A stretch of DNA of 61,823 bases from Rhodospirillales bacterium (GTDB lineage: Bacteria > Pseudomonadota > Alphaproteobacteria > Rhodospirillales > SHVQ01): the NCBI GenBank assembly GCA_009694195.1, contig SHVQ01000014.1:1-61823 (forward strand). Reading direction: 5' to 3'. Every line of letters starts with the position of its first letter. Within the stretch, counting starts at the first letter, position 1. Positions 51,421 through 60,671 of the stretch are shown here, in pieces. The translations under genes were made by a program, and so were the position numbers. Below the pieces are notes generated by a model. It had not been told where the DNA came from. It saw nothing but the letters and a program-made list of their open reading frames with translations, and did no database searches.

Positions 51421-52518
51421 ATGAAGGAAGGCGGACGCGCGGTCGAGCTCCGGCTCTCCAAGGTCAACATGAGCTTCGGGCCGGTTTCCGTGCTCCAGGA
51501 CCTCGACCTCGAGGTCTACAAGGGCGAGTTCCTGACTCTTCTCGGTCCGTCGGGCTGCGGCAAGACAACGACCCTCAACCTCATCGCCGGGTTCTTTCCG
51601 CCCTACACCGGCTCCATCGAGATCGGCGGCGTCGACGTGACCGCCGACCCGGCCTACCGGCGGAACACGGCCATGGTGTTCCAGAACTATGCGCTCTTTC
51701 CCCACCTCACCGTCGCGGGCAACGTCTCGTTCGGTCTCCGCATGCGCGCGACGGTGCCGAAGGCGGAGATGCCGAAGCGCGTCGCCGCCGCCCTCGATCT
51801 CGTCAAGATGGGCGGCATGCAGGGCCGCTACCCGCACGAGCTTTCCGGCGGCCAGCAGCAGCGCGTCGCCCTCGCCCGCGCCCTCGTGGTCGAGCCGGCG
51901 CTGCTGCTGCTCGATGAGCCGCTCAGCAACCTCGACAAGAATCTGCGCGAAGGGATGCAGATCGAGCTCCGCAACCTGCAGCGCACCATCAACGTCACCA
52001 CCATTCTCGTGACCCACGACCAGGAAGAGGCCTTCGTCGTCTCCGACCGCGTCGCCGTCATGCATGAGGGCCGCCTCGAGCAATTGGGAACGCCGACGGA
52101 AATCTATCGGGCGCCGCGAACCCAGGCGGTCGCCAACTTCATCGGCCGCATGAATTGGCTGAAGGGCCGCATCGTGGCGCCCAACACCTTCGAGGGCGCC
52201 CTCGGCGGCGGCACCAACCTCCGCACCCCGGTGAAGACCCAGGCGGCGACGGGAACGGAGGGCTTTCTCCTCCTCAGGCCCGAGCATGTGCGCCTCTCGG
52301 CATCGCCCACGGGCAACGCCCACGAGGTGCGCGGGAAAATCCTCTCCCAGGTCTACCTCGGGTCGGTCACGCATCATTACGTCAAGGTGGGAGACGCGAC
52401 GATCATCGCCTACCAGGCAGGCGCGCCGGGCGCCGCGATGGAGGCGGCCCACCTGAGCTGGCCGGAATCCGAGCTCAGTTTCATGCCGGCAACGGACGCG
52501 GCCCGCCGTGGCGACTAG
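51421..52518 (+). CDS. Spermidine/putrescine-type ABC transporter ATP-binding protein (PotA-like), second system
   Basis: A 365-residue ATPase with Walker A GPSGCGKTT, signature LSGGQQQRV, Walker B LLLLDEPLSNLDKNL, switch His in LVTHDQEEA and a C-terminal TOBE domain. Its end overlaps the permease start by 11 bp. It drives import with the two permeases that follow. Confidence 0.94.
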   Translation: MKEGGRAVELRLSKVNMSFGPVSVLQDLDLEVYKGEFLTLLGPSGCGKTTTLNLIAGFFPPYTGSIEIGGVDVTADPAYRRNTAMVFQNYALFPHLTVAGNVSFGLRMRATVPKAEMPKRVAAALDLVKMGGMQGRYPHELSGGQQQRVALARALVVEPALLLLDEPLSNLDKNLREGMQIELRNLQRTINVTTILVTHDQEEAFVVSDRVAVMHEGRLEQLGTPTEIYRAPRTQAVANFIGRMNWLKGRIVAPNTFEGALGGGTNLRTPVKTQAATGTEGFLLLRPEHVRLSASPTGNAHEVRGKILSQVYLGSVTHHYVKVGDATIIAYQAGAPGAAMEAAHLSWPESELSFMPATDAARRGD

Positions 52519-53422
52519 CGAAGCCGCCGTCGGGCCGCGCCTTCAGCCGACGCCGGGCGAGATCGCCGTCGCCGCCGAGCGGAGGCAAAACGTCCTCAAT
52601 TGGGTGTTGCTCGCGCCGGCCCTCGCCATGCTGACGTTCTCGCTCCTCTTTCCGCTCCTCATCGTGATTCGCAACGCGGTCTATCCGGCGGGCCAGCCGG
52701 GATTCTCGCTCTTCTATTTCGAGAAGTTCCTGAGCGATCCGTATTTCCTGGGCGTGCTCTGGCGCACGTTCAGGCTCGGCGTGATCGCGACCGTGGTCAC
52801 GCTCGTGCCGGGCTATGTGCTTGCCCATAACATCGCGCTGCATCCGAACGCCCGCTGGCGCACGTTCGTGATGATCGTGACGCTGGTCCCGCTTGTCGTG
52901 CAGCTCATCATTCGCGTGTTCGGCTGGCTTGCCGTTCTCTCGCCGAACGGCACCATCAACAGCTTCCTTCGCGAGCTCGACCTGATCGATTCTCCGTTGC
53001 GCCTTCTTTTCACCGAGACGGCGATGATGATCGGGTTCGTCCATTCGCACCTCTATTTCATGGTGCTGCCGATCGCCGCCACGCTGATGAAGATCGATCC
53101 CAACCTGTTGCGCGCCTCCGAGAACCTGGGCGCCACGCCGACGAAGACCTTTATCAACGTGATCCTGCCGCTCAGCATGCCGGGCGTCGTCTCCGGCTGC
53201 CTCATCTGCTTCGCCCTCAACATCAGCGATTTCGTCGCACCCAGCGTGCTCGGCGGGAACCGCAACCGGATGATGACCTATACGATCTTCGAGCAGCAGC
53301 TCTACGTCGCGAACCAGCACTTCGCCGCCGCCGCCACCGTCATCCTCATGGTCGCGTCGGCCCTCGCCATCGCCGGCGCCTTCCGCGCGGCGACCATGTA
53401 CGGACGCCGGTTCGGGACATGA
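52508..53422 (+). CDS. Spermidine/putrescine-type ABC transporter permease (PotB-like), second system
   Basis: A 304-residue permease starting at GTG 52508 inside the ATPase 3' end. The first helix is VLLAPALAMLTFSLLFPLL and the EAA loop is ASENLGATPTKTFINVILPL. It forms the importer channel with the next gene. Confidence 0.92.
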   Translation: MATSEAAVGPRLQPTPGEIAVAAERRQNVLNWVLLAPALAMLTFSLLFPLLIVIRNAVYPAGQPGFSLFYFEKFLSDPYFLGVLWRTFRLGVIATVVTLVPGYVLAHNIALHPNARWRTFVMIVTLVPLVVQLIIRVFGWLAVLSPNGTINSFLRELDLIDSPLRLLFTETAMMIGFVHSHLYFMVLPIAATLMKIDPNLLRASENLGATPTKTFINVILPLSMPGVVSGCLICFALNISDFVAPSVLGGNRNRMMTYTIFEQQLYVANQHFAAAATVILMVASALAIAGAFRAATMYGRRFGT

Positions 53423-53446
53423 GGTTCGGAACATGAGGTTCGGCAG

Positions 53447-54247
53447 ATGAGGCGCGGCGCCTATCAGGCGATTTGGGTATCGGCGGGCTGGGTGGTCATC
53501 CTGTTCATGCTGGCCCCGATCCTCGTCATCTTCCTCGGCTCCTTCACGACCCGGGAGTATCTGTCGCTCCCGCTCGACGGGCTTTCGCTCCGCTGGTATT
53601 GGGAGATCCTGGAGCAGCCCAAGTTCCTGGACGGCTTCGCCAGGAGCGTGCAGCTCGGGGTCGCAGCCTCGATCGTCTCGACGTTCCTCGGCACGCTCGC
53701 CGCGATCGGGCTTTTCCGCCGCAATCCCAAAGCCACGGGCTGGGTCGCCATCGTGCTCATGCTGCCCCTCATGGTTCCCTCCGTCATCATCGCCATGTCG
53801 GTGCTGCAGTTCTTCAATACGCTCAACATCACCAACCCCTACGTGACGCTCCTGCTCGGCCACACGCTCATCACGTTCCCCTACGTGGTTCGCTCGGTCA
53901 CCGCGACGTTGGGGCTGATGCCGCGCGGCATCGAGTGGGCGGGCGCCAACTTGGGCGCCAACCCGTGGCGCGTGATCTGGCACGTGACGATCCCGAACAT
54001 CCGGCCGGGCGTGATCGGCGGCCTGATCATCGCCTTCCTCGTCTCCTTCGACTCCGTCACGATCTCGATCTTCCTGCAGACGCCGGCCTTCATTCCGCTC
54101 CCGGTTCGCCTCTACAACTTCATCGAATACGGCGTCGAACCTGTGGTCGCGGCCCTCTCGACCGTGCTCATGCTCGTTTCCGCCGCCGGCCTCTATCTCG
54201 CGGAGCGCTTCGTCGGCATGGACGTCATCTTCGGCGCCCGCAAGTAG
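53447..54247 (+). CDS. Spermidine/putrescine-type ABC transporter permease (PotC-like), second system
   Basis: A 266-residue permease with EAA loop AGANLGANPWRVIWHVTIPN. A short near-duplicated stretch (AGGTTCGG, twice) precedes its ATG in the 24-bp gap. An EamA transporter starts 2 bp after the stop, so the two are co-transcribed. Confidence 0.92.
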   Translation: MRRGAYQAIWVSAGWVVILFMLAPILVIFLGSFTTREYLSLPLDGLSLRWYWEILEQPKFLDGFARSVQLGVAASIVSTFLGTLAAIGLFRRNPKATGWVAIVLMLPLMVPSVIIAMSVLQFFNTLNITNPYVTLLLGHTLITFPYVVRSVTATLGLMPRGIEWAGANLGANPWRVIWHVTIPNIRPGVIGGLIIAFLVSFDSVTISIFLQTPAFIPLPVRLYNFIEYGVEPVVAALSTVLMLVSAAGLYLAERFVGMDVIFGARK

Positions 54248-54249
54248 GT

Positions 54250-55191
54250 TTGCCGACGTCCCCTGCACGCGGCGCTTCGGGCGCCCCCGAACCGTCGGCG
54301 CGCGTCGGGCTTTTTCTCGTCGCCGTCATGGCGGTCCTGATGGGCGTGAACTTTCCCTTCATGAAGATCGCCCTGGTCGACATCCCGCCGATGACCTATC
54401 GCGTAATCAGCCTGACGATCGCGGGCTTGGGCCTTCTCGCCATCGCGAAGATCAGCGGCCACCGCATCACGGTTCCCCGTGCCGAGCTCCGGCCGATCAT
54501 CATCTGCGCGATTTTCAACATGACGATCTGGCACATCTGCGCGACCTACGGGCTGATGATGATCGAAGCCAGCCGGATGACCATCATCGCCCACACCATG
54601 CCCATCTGGGTCGCCCCGCTGAGCGTCTTGATTCTGCGCGAGCATCTTACGGCGCGCCGGCTCGTGTCCCTCGTGCTCGGCACGATCGGGCTCGCCGTCC
54701 TCATTGGCCCTGACATCATGCGGGTCGGGAGCGCGCCGCTTGGCGCCCTGATCACGGTCGGCGCCGCGATCTCGTGGGCGCTCGGGGCCGTGTTGGTCAA
54801 GCACTACCGGTTCACGACGGTCACCCCTGTCCTCGTCGGCTGGCAGATCTTGATCGGCATGGTCCCGATCTTCGCGATCGCGGCCGTCATCGATCCCCTC
54901 CCCGACCCGAGCAGGTGGAGAACGGTCTCGATCCTCGTGCTGACGTACACGTCGACCATCCCCTCGCTCTTCGGGATATGGGCCTTCTTTCGGCTGCTCC
55001 ATCTGTATCCGGCGACGGTCACCGCGATCGGGACGCTCGCCATTCCGGCCGTGGGCGTCGTGGCCAGCGCGCTGGTTCTGGGCGAGTCGGTCGGAATCCG
55101 GGAACTCGGGTCGCTGGTGCTGGTTTCCGCCGCCGTTGCGCTCGCGATGGCGCCCTCGAAGCCGTCGACCGCCCCGCCGAAGACACACTGA
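54250..55191 (+). CDS. EamA/DMT superfamily transporter
   Basis: The 313-residue protein has about ten hydrophobic helices and two EamA repeats (first helix LFLVAVMAVLMGVNFPFM). It resembles metabolite exporters or importers of the RhaT/DMT group. The start is set at TTG 54250, right after the preceding stop, because the upstream frame is shadow of the permease. No good ribosome-binding site is seen, so translation is probably coupled. It could export a product or amino acid derived from the imported compound. Confidence 0.83.
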   Translation: MPTSPARGASGAPEPSARVGLFLVAVMAVLMGVNFPFMKIALVDIPPMTYRVISLTIAGLGLLAIAKISGHRITVPRAELRPIIICAIFNMTIWHICATYGLMMIEASRMTIIAHTMPIWVAPLSVLILREHLTARRLVSLVLGTIGLAVLIGPDIMRVGSAPLGALITVGAAISWALGAVLVKHYRFTTVTPVLVGWQILIGMVPIFAIAAVIDPLPDPSRWRTVSILVLTYTSTIPSLFGIWAFFRLLHLYPATVTAIGTLAIPAVGVVASALVLGESVGIRELGSLVLVSAAVALAMAPSKPSTAPPKTH

Positions 55192-55251
55192 AGGGAATGT
55201 CCACCGTCAAGCGGTGGATTCGTGTCGCGTGACGTGAGTCTGCGGCTTCGC

Positions 55252-55539
55252 TCAGCCGTGGGCCGCGTGGGCCTCGGCCGCCCGGAAGGCGTAACGCGAC
55301 GCGATGATCGGGATGCCGCCGCCGTCCGCGGCACGGCTCAATGCCTGCCGGAACGTCCGGCAATCCCAATCGCGCGTGAAGGATGCCTCGAACACCATGC
55401 GGAAGAAGATGCTGTCGTGATCGTCGACCCCGAGGAACCGGATCGACCACCGATCGCCGCAGTGTGCGCGCAGCCAGGACTCGATCTCCGCCCGCGCAAC
55501 GCTCGTCGCAAATCGCACTTTGAATCTGGAGTCGTTCAT
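55252..55539 (-). CDS. Hypothetical protein, 95 residues
   Basis: The small protein is preceded by GGGAGGAAG, 9 bp from ATG 55539. The sequence looks real and soluble (FKVRFATSVARAEIESWLRA, then RWSIRFLGVDDHDSIFFRMV), with mixed charge and predicted alpha/beta content. The family is not recognised. It is convergent with the EamA gene and stands alone. Confidence 0.6.
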   Translation of the reverse strand: MNDSRFKVRFATSVARAEIESWLRAHCGDRWSIRFLGVDDHDSIFFRMVFEASFTRDWDCRTFRQALSRAADGGGIPIIASRYAFRAAEAHAAHG

Positions 55540-56414
55540 CACGAGCTTCCTCCCGGAATCAATCCCGTCGTTATGGGACTCGTGCGACCGATGTTTTTAA
55601 AATCAGCGTGGTGTCCTCGCTCGGTCGCCCGTCGAAATTTTTTTACGCTGGGTCGACACCCCCTTGTTTCAATGACGGCCTCTGAACCCCAAGTTTCGAA
55701 GAAGGCAATCGCTGTTTCCGGGCGACGGTTTGGGGTCGTCCAGGACCCTGCGATCGTGCCCGGTATCCGCGCCCAATGTGACCAACTCGATCATCTTCCG
55801 AGTCGACCGCCTGGCCCCAAACTTCCGCGGGCTGTCGCCCGTCAATTCTGCGTTTTCGCGCGCCGATCCGGAAAGATGCGGAGTGGACGGACCCGCGAGC
55901 CGGGGAGGGCGAATCGCCCGCCGGCCCGTCCACTTCCGCCTAAGCGGCCTTGCGAGGCCTGAGGTCCGCCGCTTCGCCGTCGGCATGTCCGACCGATGAC
56001 GAGGCGAACAGAACGATCGTTTGGCGCGATCGGATTCCTCGGAAGCCTTCGCGCCGGCGTGATGCCGAAGTCACGCCGGGCTTATGGCCGCAAACTCTGT
56101 TTCACCTCCCGCCAGGGCCGCCAGAAAGCAGCCGACTACCTGGTTTCCGTTGCTCGGCATGCGAAGTCCTTACGTATTAATAATTTCTCATACATGATCC
56201 TAAGGAATGCTATAAAACACTTAGGTTCTGTGCAACAATGAAATATTAGAACTTTAGTATCGTTTATGCTTGGCGCTAACTCCGGCCCCTGGGGGGTTGG
56301 GCTTTGGTATTGTTTAGCCTATACCTTCGCCAAGGGAGACGTGCTAATCTTGGCCGGTGCAAGGCTGAATAAGCCTCCCATGGGGCGCCGCGCCAATTGG
56401 GAACGGGCTTTTAA
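55540..56414. other. Long intergenic region without a convincing gene
   Basis: Several short frames are open here, the longest being an 81-codon one at 55996-56241 with no ribosome-binding site. None has convincing protein character. The last 250 bp (about 56160-56410) are clearly more AT-rich than the rest of the window. They probably hold the promoter and leader of the fusion regulator gene at 56415. No RNA gene was recognised. Confidence 0.5.
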
Positions 56415-57914
56415 ATGAATGTCTTAGTCATCGATGAGCTGGCGGTCGTGCGGGCCGGCCTGAAGCCAATTCTCGCCCGTCTCGGGAGCAACGTGACGGT
56501 CCACGAGGCGAAGAGCCTGGAAGAAGCGCTCGGCACCATTGCGCGGAACGGAGACCTTGGTCTCATCATTGCCGACGTTCTTTCCGCGTCGGTCGGCGGG
56601 CTCGCGAGCGTCCGCCAACTTTGCGAGGCGGCACCGAAGGCCCCCATCGTCGTCTTCGCCAACGGCGAAAGCTCGCAGACGATGGTGACGGCGATCGACG
56701 AAGGGGCAAAGGCGTTCCTTCCGAAGACCAGCACCGACGAGCTCATCGACAGCGTCCTCAAGCTCGTGCTCGCGGGCGGCATCTACCTGCCGCCCGAGGC
56801 GCTGGCCAACCGCCAGCGCGCGAACGAGCTGGGCGGCGGCGCACGGTCCGAAACCATTGACGATACCTTTGACGTTCTTTCGCGGCGGCAACGGGAAATC
56901 CTCTCCCTCCTCGCCGAGGGGCTTTCCAACCAGGCGATCAGCGACCGCCTGAACCTTTCGCTCAGCACCGTCAAATCCCACGTCACGGCGACAATGAAAG
57001 CGCTCGGCGTCAAAAACCGAACGCAAGCCGCGCTGATCGCCCGCACCGTCGCGGTTCGCCAGAGCACGCGCCAAGTCGACCAGCGGCGGACCGGTCGGCG
57101 CCGTGGGCTCGAGCGCCGCAACGGCGATGCGCCCTATGGGTCGAACGAGGCGGACCCTCCCGATGCCGCCTCCCCCCCGCCTGCACGTTCGCAACGGCCG
57201 CGGTCGCTCTTCTTCGCCAAGTCCGGTCACGAGCTCCGGACGACCCTCAATTCCATCATCGGATTCGCGGCGATGCTGGAGGGCGAAGTGCTGGGCCCGC
57301 TCGGGGACGTCAAATACAAGGAATACGCCCGCGACATTCGCGCCTCATCCACCCACCTGCTCGAAGTGCTGATGGAAATGCTGCTGGAGATCGTCGCGCG
57401 GTCGGCCGAGGCCCCGGGCGCGGACTCGCCGGCGCTCATCGCGCTCGATACCAAGATCGACGTCCGCCGGGCCGTCGAAGGCTGCATCGAAATGGCTACC
57501 GAGACCGCGCGGCGGACCGGCGTGAAGCTGGAGACGTTCGTCGCCGCGCAGCCGATGGAATTGGTCAGCAACGAACGCGCGATGAAGCAGATCCTGCTCA
57601 ATCTTCTCGCCACCGCGATCGGGAATACGCCGCGCGGAGGCGTGGTCCGCCTGGAGACCGGGATCGCCGAGAGCGGCGAGATCGTCATCACCGTTCACGA
57701 CGGCGGGCCGAACCTCTCGGAAGAGGACATCAGGCGCATCCTCCACCCCTTCCCCAACACCGAGGCGCGTTCGGTGAGCGGCCTGCAACAACCGTGGCTC
57801 GGTCTTTCGCTCGTGAAGTCACTGGTCGAAATGGTCGGCGGCTCGCTTGCGATCGAAAGCGGGAACGGCAAGGGGATGATCACGTCGGTCCGCTTCCCGC
57901 GCGCCCTCGCCTGA
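56415..57914 (+). CDS. REC - LuxR HTH - HisKA - HATPase fusion regulator
   Basis: A 499-residue two-component fusion. The receiver domain (1-120) has D7/E8, phospho-acceptor D54 and K104 (FLPKTS). The LuxR-type HTH (about 152-212) reads LSRRQREILSLLAEGLSNQA and STVKSHVTATMKALGV. After a charged, Pro-rich linker comes HisKA with H272 in SGHELRTTLNSIIGF. The C-terminal ATPase-like domain (about 385-497) keeps N396 and D429. The expected second Asn of the N box is T400, and the GxG before LGLSLVKSL is QPW, so ATP binding may be weak. It may control its own promoter; targets are unknown. Confidence 0.88.
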   Translation: MNVLVIDELAVVRAGLKPILARLGSNVTVHEAKSLEEALGTIARNGDLGLIIADVLSASVGGLASVRQLCEAAPKAPIVVFANGESSQTMVTAIDEGAKAFLPKTSTDELIDSVLKLVLAGGIYLPPEALANRQRANELGGGARSETIDDTFDVLSRRQREILSLLAEGLSNQAISDRLNLSLSTVKSHVTATMKALGVKNRTQAALIARTVAVRQSTRQVDQRRTGRRRGLERRNGDAPYGSNEADPPDAASPPPARSQRPRSLFFAKSGHELRTTLNSIIGFAAMLEGEVLGPLGDVKYKEYARDIRASSTHLLEVLMEMLLEIVARSAEAPGADSPALIALDTKIDVRRAVEGCIEMATETARRTGVKLETFVAAQPMELVSNERAMKQILLNLLATAIGNTPRGGVVRLETGIAESGEIVITVHDGGPNLSEEDIRRILHPFPNTEARSVSGLQQPWLGLSLVKSLVEMVGGSLAIESGNGKGMITSVRFPRALA

Positions 57915-57921
57915 GCCATCC

Positions 57922-57990
57922 CGTCACCCCCGCGGAAGCGGGGGTCCAGCACTTTCGTAAGACTGGGTTCCCGCGTGCGCGGGAACGACG
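57922..57990. repeat. Family A intergenic palindromic element
   Basis: CGTCACCCCCGCGGAAGCGG, then GGTCCAG, a spacer, CTGGGTTCCCGC and GCGGGAACGACG. It is the clearest copy of the family and sits between the convergent fusion regulator and Ldh_2 genes, where it could terminate both. Confidence 0.8.
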
Positions 57991-58001
57991 ATGGTTTTGA
58001 T

Positions 58002-59027
58002 TCACGGCCGGCAGAACGCGACCAGCCGGTCGTGCAAGGCTTTGCGGATGGTGACGCCGTCGCGCGCCGTCCGCTCGCGGGCGGCGAGGCGGCGCGAGCC
58101 CGGGAGCCGCACGCCCTCCTGCGCCGTCATCGCCTGGATCAGCTCCTCGATCCGGTCGGCGAAGGACGGCCCCGAGAGGACGGCCGGGCTCACGGCGATG
58201 AACATCTGGCCCGTGCGCGAGGGCGGCGTCGCATTGTCGGTGTACGGGTGCGCCTTGAAGGAGAGGGTCGCGCCGGTGACCGCCGCGGCCATGATCTCGA
58301 CCAGGAGGGCCATCCCCGCCCCTTTGTAGCCGCCCGCCGGCGCCATGCTGCCTTCGAGAGCGGCCTTGGGATCGGTCGTCGGCTTGCCGTCCTTGTCGAA
58401 GGCCCAGCCGAGGGGGATCGGCTCTCCCCGCTGGAAATGGACGTTCACTTCGCTCTTGGCGATCACGCTCGACGATTGGTCGATGACGATGGGCTCGCCC
58501 GTCTTCCGCGGGATCCCGCAGGCGATGGGGTTGGTGCCGAAGACGGGGCGCGTGCCGCCCCACGGCGCGATCGAGGCCGGCGAGTTGACGAAGCCGAGGC
58601 CGACGAGGCCGGCCTTGGCGATCCGCCGGACGTGGTAGCCGACGACGCCCGCGTTGTAGGAGTTGGTCACGGCCAAGGCTGCGATCCCCGTCTTGCCGGC
58701 GAGATCGAGCAGCTTCGGAAGGCCCAAGTCGATCGCCGGGTGAGCGAAGCCGTCGCGGGCATCCGCCCGGAGCGCGGCCGGCGCGATCTGCGCGCAGGTG
58801 GGGCTCGCGTGGCCGTCGACTTTACCGTGGCGCGCGTTCTCGCAATAGGTCGGCAAGCGGGCGAGGCCGTGGCTGTGGATGCCCTCGGCCTCCGAGTCGA
58901 CCACCGACTCGGTCACCGAGCGCGCATTGGCCTCGTTGGTCTTGCTCGCCGTGAGCGCGCGGAACGTGAGATCGCGCACCTCGTCGAGCGTCAGCTTCAC
59001 GTCCGCGTTCGTCGGCTTCGCATCCAT
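58002..59027 (-). CDS. Malate/L-lactate dehydrogenase (Ldh_2/YlbC) family oxidoreductase
   Basis: A 341-residue NAD(P)-dependent oxidoreductase of the same family as 32381-33448. Motifs include SVVDSEAEGIHSHGLARLP, the ALAVTNSYNAGVVGYHVR segment and GTNPIACGIPRK. It lies 13 bp after the amidase stop on the same strand, so it belongs to the creatinase - AtzG-like - amidase - Ldh_2 operon. It may oxidise or reduce a keto- or imino-acid produced there. Confidence 0.88.
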   Translation of the reverse strand: MDAKPTNADVKLTLDEVRDLTFRALTASKTNEANARSVTESVVDSEAEGIHSHGLARLPTYCENARHGKVDGHASPTCAQIAPAALRADARDGFAHPAIDLGLPKLLDLAGKTGIAALAVTNSYNAGVVGYHVRRIAKAGLVGLGFVNSPASIAPWGGTRPVFGTNPIACGIPRKTGEPIVIDQSSSVIAKSEVNVHFQRGEPIPLGWAFDKDGKPTTDPKAALEGSMAPAGGYKGAGMALLVEIMAAAVTGATLSFKAHPYTDNATPPSRTGQMFIAVSPAVLSGPSFADRIEELIQAMTAQEGVRLPGSRRLAARERTARDGVTIRKALHDRLVAFCRP

Positions 59028-59040
59028 GTTCGTATTCCCT

Positions 59041-60453
59041 TCATTCGTTCGGCTCCCGCGCGTGCCAGTCGGTCACCCGCTGATAGGCATGGCCGACCCG
59101 GAACAGAGTCGCCTCGGCGAACGGGCGGCCTGCCAGTTGAAACCCGACCGGAAGACCGGCCTTCGTAAAACCGCACGGGACGGCCATCGCGGGCAAGCCC
59201 AAATAATTGAAGAGCCGCGTCCCCCGCGTCGCCCGGTTGAGCGGCCGGGTAAGATCGCTCCGGTCCCCGGTCTCCGACTCCTTGATCGAGGGCGCCGCGA
59301 CCGGGTTCAGCGGCGTCAGCAGCACGTCCACCCGATCGAACACCTGGCCCACGAACTCCTGCGTGAGACGCGGGCGGAGCCGCAAGGCATCCACGTACTG
59401 GGTCGCCGGGATGAACAACCCCGGGCGGAGCCGGTTGAGAACGAACGGCGTGTATTCGTCCGCCCGCTCGAGCAGCCAGGTTTTCTGGATGCTGGCGGCC
59501 TCGGCGAGCAACAGCGTGGACGACAAATTCACGAGCGCATCGGCGCCGGGAACCGAAAACTCGACGATCTCGGCGCCCTCGGCCTCGAGGACTCGGATGC
59601 CGGCGCGGACGAGATCGAGCACCTCCGGCTGGACGCCCACGTGGAAATGGTCGGTCGGCACCCCGACCCTCAGGCCTTTGACGCCGCCCTGGAGAGACGC
59701 CTGATAATCCGGCACCGGTGTTGACACAGTCGTCGGGTCCTTCGGGTCGGCGCCCGCGATGGCGGCTGTCAGGAGCGCCACGTCCTCGACCGTGCGGGCG
59801 ATGGGTGAGACCGTGTCGAGAGAGGGCGCGAGCGGCATCGATCCGTGCCGGCTGATGAGCCCGTGCGTCGGTTTCAGCGCCACCACGCCGCAGAGCGCGG
59901 CGGGAAGGCGCGCGGAGCCGCCGGTGTCCGAGCCGAGCGAGCCGTGGACGAGGCGCGCCGCCACCGCCGCGGCGGAGCCGCCGGAGGAGCCGCCCGCCAC
60001 ATGATCGGCGTTCCACGGGTTGCGGCAGGGGCCGAAGTGGTCGTTGTGGCCCTCCGGCCCCATGGCGAACTCCGGCAGATGGAGCGTGCCCAACTGAATC
60101 GCGCCGGCGCCCGCGAGGCGCTCGATCACGGTTGCCGTCTCCTCGGCGATCATGTCCCGGCAGATGCGCGCGCCGCAGGTCGCGACCTTGCCCTTGCGGA
60201 AGAACACGTCCTTGTGGGCGAGCGGGACGCCGTGCAGCGCGCCAACGCCGGCACCTTTCGCCAGCGCGGCGTCGGCTCGGCGCGCGGCGGCGAGCGCCTC
60301 CTCCGCTTCGATGGAGAAAAAACAATTGAGCTTCGGCGCCCCGCGCTCGATGCGCTGGAGGCAGGCCTTGACTGCCTCTTCGGCCGAGACCTGCCGCGAC
60401 CGGATTTGCTCGGCGACCGCGGCAAGAGTCATGCGCGGAAGATCGTCGCTCAC
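59041..60453 (-). CDS. Amidase signature family hydrolase (AtzE/GatA-like)
   Basis: A 470-residue amidase with K81 (LAHKDVFF), S157 in GGSSGGSAAA and S180 in SDTGGSARLP. GTG 60453 is chosen because it overlaps the stop of the upstream small gene by 4 bp; ATG 60432, seven codons in, is an alternative. The much longer open frame upstream is shadow of the creatinase gene. The small partner upstream recalls AtzG-AtzE and GatC-GatA pairs, so a small urea- or biuret-like amide is a possible substrate. Confidence 0.9.
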   Translation of the reverse strand: MSDDLPRMTLAAVAEQIRSRQVSAEEAVKACLQRIERGAPKLNCFFSIEAEEALAAARRADAALAKGAGVGALHGVPLAHKDVFFRKGKVATCGARICRDMIAEETATVIERLAGAGAIQLGTLHLPEFAMGPEGHNDHFGPCRNPWNADHVAGGSSGGSAAAVAARLVHGSLGSDTGGSARLPAALCGVVALKPTHGLISRHGSMPLAPSLDTVSPIARTVEDVALLTAAIAGADPKDPTTVSTPVPDYQASLQGGVKGLRVGVPTDHFHVGVQPEVLDLVRAGIRVLEAEGAEIVEFSVPGADALVNLSSTLLLAEAASIQKTWLLERADEYTPFVLNRLRPGLFIPATQYVDALRLRPRLTQEFVGQVFDRVDVLLTPLNPVAAPSIKESETGDRSDLTRPLNRATRGTRLFNYLGLPAMAVPCGFTKAGLPVGFQLAGRPFAEATLFRVGHAYQRVTDWHAREPNE

Positions 60454-60659
60454 CGCGGGTCGGCTTTCCGCTCGGCGCCCGCCATCAGTGCGCCGCCGAA
60501 CCCGGCCGCCTCGTCCGCGAAGGGCCGCGTCGCGGGGCCGCTCCCATGCGTGACCAACAGGGGCGACAGAGTCGCGGCAGTACGCGTCGCTGCCGCGTCG
60601 TCGATCTCCCGCCCGTACCACGCGCGGGCGAGCGCCTTGATGAGATCGCGGGTGAGCAT
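60450..60659 (-). CDS. Small AtzG-like (DUF4089-type) amidase partner
   Basis: A 69-residue protein, MLTRDLIKALARAWYGREID at the N-terminus, with a small helical pattern like AtzG/GatC accessory subunits. Its stop overlaps the amidase GTG by 4 bp, and it starts 12 bp after the creatinase stop with GAGG as ribosome-binding site. The family assignment rests on size, position and pattern rather than a firm motif. It would stabilise or complete the amidase active site. Confidence 0.55.
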   Translation of the reverse strand: MLTRDLIKALARAWYGREIDDAAATRTAATLSPLLVTHGSGPATRPFADEAAGFGGALMAGAERKADPR

Positions 60660-60671
60660 GCGGGCGCCGCC

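Noticed and set aside
55222..55962. A 246-codon plus-strand frame
   Set aside because: Overlaps the minus-strand hypothetical gene that has a good ribosome-binding site, and its composition is shadow-like with no recognised domain.
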